In this document: positions 61,163-64,000 of the stretch, piece by piece
Layout: each line of letters opens with the position of its first letter
How positions within the stretch are numbered: position 1 is the stretch's first letter
Origin: Cryptomeria japonica
Taxonomy: Eukaryota > Streptophyta > Pinopsida > Cupressales > Cupressaceae
DNA length: 64,000 nucleotides
Assembly (NCBI RefSeq): GCF_030272615.1
Contig: NC_081405.1
Span: 317,581,541 to 317,645,540, forward strand
Direction: 5' to 3'
The notes under the pieces: model-generated
The model's input: only the letters and a program-made list of their open reading frames with translations
The model's database searches: none
Told to the model about the DNA's origin: nothing
Made by a program: the position numbers and the translations under genes

Positions 61163-61528
61163 CTAGTCAGACTCTACATGAACTAAAGGAGTATATCCTT
61201 CAGACTTGCTTTCACTCAGGGGAAAGTACCCCACAGACTCATTATCACTTAAGGGGGTATACCCCTCCGACGAGTCTGAACTTATAACTATCAGCTTTTC
61301 TGGTGAGCACTCTAGCTTGGGTTCTTTTCCTTTCTCAATAGTAACTTCTTTAGTTGGACTCTGAATAGGACCTTTTTCTATCTCTTTTCTCTCTTCAGGA
61401 GCTGGGTTCTCTTCAGCAGGGTTGTCATCCACAGTAGGCTTGACAGGTGTCAAAGAATCTTTCTTGACTTTCAAGTAGTGAGCATAACCTACCATGGATT
61501 TGCATGTTGTCTGTTTAACTCGTACCAT
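61163..61528 (-). CDS. Second copy of the H3 tail-like LTR protein, truncated
   Basis: 121 residues; the same start and architecture as 45956-46351, including KQT at H3 positions 4-6, K9, S10, the IVISSDSSE motif and the three 11-residue repeats. It differs at about 13 residues: H3-equivalent A7 and R8 are T and C here, weakening the ARKS core. A nonsense change (GAG to TAG) removes the last ten residues. In element orientation this is the 5' LTR copy, ~555 bp downstream of the TATA box at 62084-62092, so it is the copy that would lie at the head of a genomic transcript. Copia-3 sits ~870 bp downstream. Divergence looks neutral after insertion, so the copy is probably relict. Confidence 0.5.
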   Translation of the reverse strand: MVRVKQTTCKSMVGYAHYLKVKKDSLTPVKPTVDDNPAEENPAPEERKEIEKGPIQSPTKEVTIEKGKEPKLECSPEKLIVISSDSSEGYTPLSDNESVGYFPLSESKSEGYTPLVHVESD

Positions 61529-62083
61529 CTCTATAACATATCAAAGTAAACTATTACTTCCCAGACTTCCCTAGAGCTACGTCTAATAAATCTTAATAAC
61601 TAGGTTATGAACACAACCATACATTTCTTCCATATAATAACAAGTGTGCAATTTGAACTTAAACACTATTCCACTTCTATAGTCCTAACGTAATCACAAC
61701 TTCTACTATATTATTTTATTTAACAATCCCTAATGATAACTAAAACATAACCATAACTATTTCATAAGCAAGACAATAAACATGACATATAACAGAGATT
61801 GTAAATATTGATGATCGTAAACTAAGAAATTCCTGGCCTATTGAAATGTTGATCAATGTGCAAGACCTTAATGCCCTTTCGCTGATAAATGCACCTTGCT
61901 TGCGATCCTTTTCACCAATACTTTCCAAGTCTATAAAAAAAAAGAACTCTCTTGATACTATCAAAACAATATCATCTCTACTAAAAAAAAACAACACTCT
62001 AACTCTATTCTTGTTTCTACAATCCACTGTCCTTCGTTGGATGCTAAAAATGACTTGTCTCCCTTTCCTCTCTACTCCCACCC

Positions 62084-62092
62084 CTATTTATA
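62084..62092 (-). promoter_or_regulatory. TATA box of the Gypsy-1 5' LTR
   Basis: TATAAATAG on the element strand, same context as 46909-46917; predicted start of genomic RNA is about 30 bp to the left. Confidence 0.6.
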
Positions 62093-62628
62093 CTAAAAAT
62101 CATCCATCACTTCTCCTAAATCTGGGGCTTAGTAATAGTCATTAACTAAAAGTCTTTTACCTCCAACTCTTGTTGTTCCTCCACGTAAGGAGTCCATCTC
62201 CAGTTAACTATAGCTCTTTGTGCTCCTTGTTCGGGATTATAGCAATTATCGGCTGGGTGGAGAGATCGGTATATTACATCAAACACTTATGTGTTTGCAT
62301 TCAGCAAAATGTGTGTTTAATCTGCTAGGTCTTTGAGTCAACTAAGGTTTATGTTTCAGTCTTCACCTTACGTGCCAGTCTATTTCCCTCCTCAATCAAC
62401 CAATCTGCAGTTAGATACAAATGAACTGTAGCTCGTGGAAAAACTGGACGTGGAGAAGTGGTTGTTTATCACTTTGAAACAACGAGAGGGCGAGAGGTGT
62501 CATTGCCAACTGCAGTGTTAATGGAGGAAACCTCTCATTACTCGCTGACTGCAGTGTTGATTGAGTACATAGTATATGAAGGAGGAGGGTAGTCAGTGGT
62601 AATACTGACCCCTCTCTATATTAAGGGG

Positions 62629-62654
62629 GGTGGTCGATATTACCATCGACCACC
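62629..62654. repeat. Perfect hairpin in Gypsy-1 5' LTR
   Basis: Same 10-bp stem and 6-base loop as 47462-47487. Confidence 0.8.
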
Positions 62655-63902
62655 GTTTACCTACTACAAACTATAACCCTCGCCACCTCCTATAAAATTG
62701 AATCTGTTTTCTTTGTTTTAATATAATTTCATTATTATATTTTAATAATTAATTAATAACTTTCATTTTAATACTTAAACATTAATCTTCCTATCAATTT
62801 TATGTTTAAATATATAAATATATACTTTGTTTTCAAATGCTTATAACTAATGACCTTTTTTTTTTATATAGATTTATATTCGAACAATCGAATTATATAT
62901 ATATATATAACTTGTTCGAAATGCTTATTAAATATAATATCTCTTTATAATTCTAACTTTATACATGCATAATCCAAAAACACAATAATCCGATGGGCAA
63001 TATCAACTACTGATAATATGATCACCTTATCTTAACTCCAATAACTACTTATAAGTGACTATTGCCCTCCGAGTATATTATGTCCTTACATATATTCAAA
63101 CGATCGAATTGCAAATATCGAGCTAACAAGTTGATAAAATTCATATCAACTCATACCAAGATATTAACTCGTCCTTTATAAACAATATTAAGTCACTAGA
63201 TCACTTGATTCTTTTTCCTCCAATTACCAAAACTACTCTGTACTCTTATAGACATAATAAACGTAACGATTACCAATGACATACAAAAATTGGGAACACT
63301 AGACACACAAACTGAGCAAGCATCATGCGACTTTTATAAAGATCAAACATTAAAATATGAAGACCAAACCAATTGACAAAATGACTAACTGAAGGTACTC
63401 ACTCGAGTGTAATTGACTAAAAATAGGGTCAACTACTATCTCCTTCACTTCCATCAGAAAATATAAGGCACGCTCAGACCTGTGTAGCCAGGTGGAGACG
63501 ATACCCCGTACCTACCCAGTACTTGTACCTACAACATCCTGCATCACCGACCACACATGCATATATATATATATAGAAATTTCAACATACACACCGATGA
63601 AGGAGAATCGCGACGTTCCCTGTCTCACCGAAATGAGTGAAGGAAAATTGTCCCCTTGCATCCCATACACTCACAGATACACAATACACAGTGCATAGAT
63701 GAAGTAAAGCGTCAGTACGTAGCAATGAACCATATAATGCCATAAAACATAAGTACATAACTACTGCAAATAAATCATATATCTCATAATTAGATAAAAC
63801 ATAGAACAATGTTATATAATTCTGAATAACAAATGATAATGTATCCACTAAGAATAAAAAGAACAAAATATCAGTTTAAATGAGTAGGGGTACTACAATG
63901 CG

Positions 63903-64000
63903 CTTGAGATGATCCCTAGAAATGGCTCCATCAAAGGCCATCTGCCTCTTTAAACTACTTAGTTTGATCGGGGTATCCATCATAGGTTCTACTTCAGTCC
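63903..64000 (-). pseudogene. N-terminal-side part of the frame split by Gypsy-1
   Basis: On the minus strand the window edge reads an open frame containing MMDTPIKLSSLKRQ, then MAFDGAISRDHLKR up to the LTR junction. It probably belongs with 43964-44438 because it flanks the same insertion on the same strand and is similarly protein-like. The two parts are not in the same frame at the junction, so an indel must have occurred. No family recognised. Confidence 0.4.

Larger units (their letters stand above)
44446..63897 (-). mobile_element. Gypsy-1: decayed chromovirus with 4.3-kb LTRs
   Basis: Minus-strand order: 5' LTR (53576-63897, interrupted by Copia-3), PBS (53562-53573), gag, protease, RT, RNase H, integrase with chromodomain-like end, polypurine tract (48734-48744), 3' LTR (44446-48733). 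Integrase after RNase H is diagnostic for Ty3/Gypsy; the C-terminal chromodomain-like segment places it with the plant chromoviruses, nearest the Tekay/Del type by eye. All frames carry stops. LTR divergence is about 4% where I compared it. Both LTRs carry a sense-strand protein frame with a histone H3-like N-terminus. Its internal ends are homologous to those of the LARD-like array. Confidence 0.92.
60293..63897 (-). repeat. Gypsy-1 5' LTR, part right of Copia-3
   Basis: Begins with the right CCATC and resumes the interrupted LTR (CTGGGTTATCCTGGTAACC). It ends GGGGTACTACA at 63897. It carries the second H3-like frame, TATA box and hairpin. Total 5' LTR without Copia-3 is about 4.32 kb. Confidence 0.9.

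Noticed and set aside
61740-62081. 113-codon minus-strand frame upstream of the H3-like frame in the Gypsy-1 5' LTR
   Set aside because: Its ATG abuts the TATA box, upstream of the predicted transcription start. The left-LTR counterpart starts elsewhere, and there is no recognisable motif.

Overview
The window is repeat-dominated nuclear DNA from a large-genome plant. Plant-type Copia and chromovirus (Ty3/Gypsy) retrotransposons, 4.2-4.3 kb LTRs, deep nesting and almost no host coding sequence suggest a gymnosperm such as a conifer. That is inference; no taxon-specific gene is present. No rRNA, tRNA or CRISPR array was seen.

Layout. (A) 1-6023: end of an old plus-oriented Gypsy-type LTR, split by a complete but decayed minus-strand Copia element (Copia-1, 320-5882, TSD AATCC). 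(B) 6024-13754: decayed minus-strand Copia-2 (integrase, protease and gag remnants, then its LTR), whose LTR is split by a 4.18-kb solo LTR (8584-12767, TSD CAAAC). (C) 13755-17283: an AT-rich gap with a small decayed Gypsy integrase fragment. (D) 17284-37512: a 20.2-kb array LTR-internal-LTR-internal-LTR of a non-coding element (LARD-like; LTR 4307 bp, internal 3654 bp, period exactly 7961 bp) flanked by one 5-bp TSD (ATAGG). (E) 37513-40504: the only likely host-gene sequence, a minus-strand terminal exon with 3' UTR. (F) 40505-43963: a truncated LTR of a related family, a possible LINE 3' end, and unassigned DNA. (G) 44446-63897: a decayed chromovirus (Gypsy-1) on the minus strand with 4.3-kb LTRs, inserted in an unidentified open-reading remnant that resumes at 63903-64000. 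Its right LTR is split by Copia-3 (54298-60292, TSD CCATC), a young plus-strand element with a polyprotein frame broken by only two stops.

The most unusual signal is in the Gypsy-1 LTRs. Both encode, in the sense direction and downstream of a TATA box, a 121-131 residue protein whose N-terminus copies the histone H3 tail in register (10 of 15 positions after Met, including K4, R8, K9 and S10). It continues into a Lys/Glu/Pro-rich region, a SUMO-interaction-like motif and three 11-residue repeats. The same element has a chromodomain-like integrase C-terminus, the module by which chromoviruses are thought to read H3 methylation.

The LARD-like array shares its PBS-side and PPT-side internal flanks with Gypsy-1, so a chromovirus of this group is its likely source and helper. 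Relative ages from hand-counted LTR differences: LARD array (about 0.4%) youngest, Copia-3 (about 1%), Gypsy-1 (about 4%), Copia-1 (about 8-9%).
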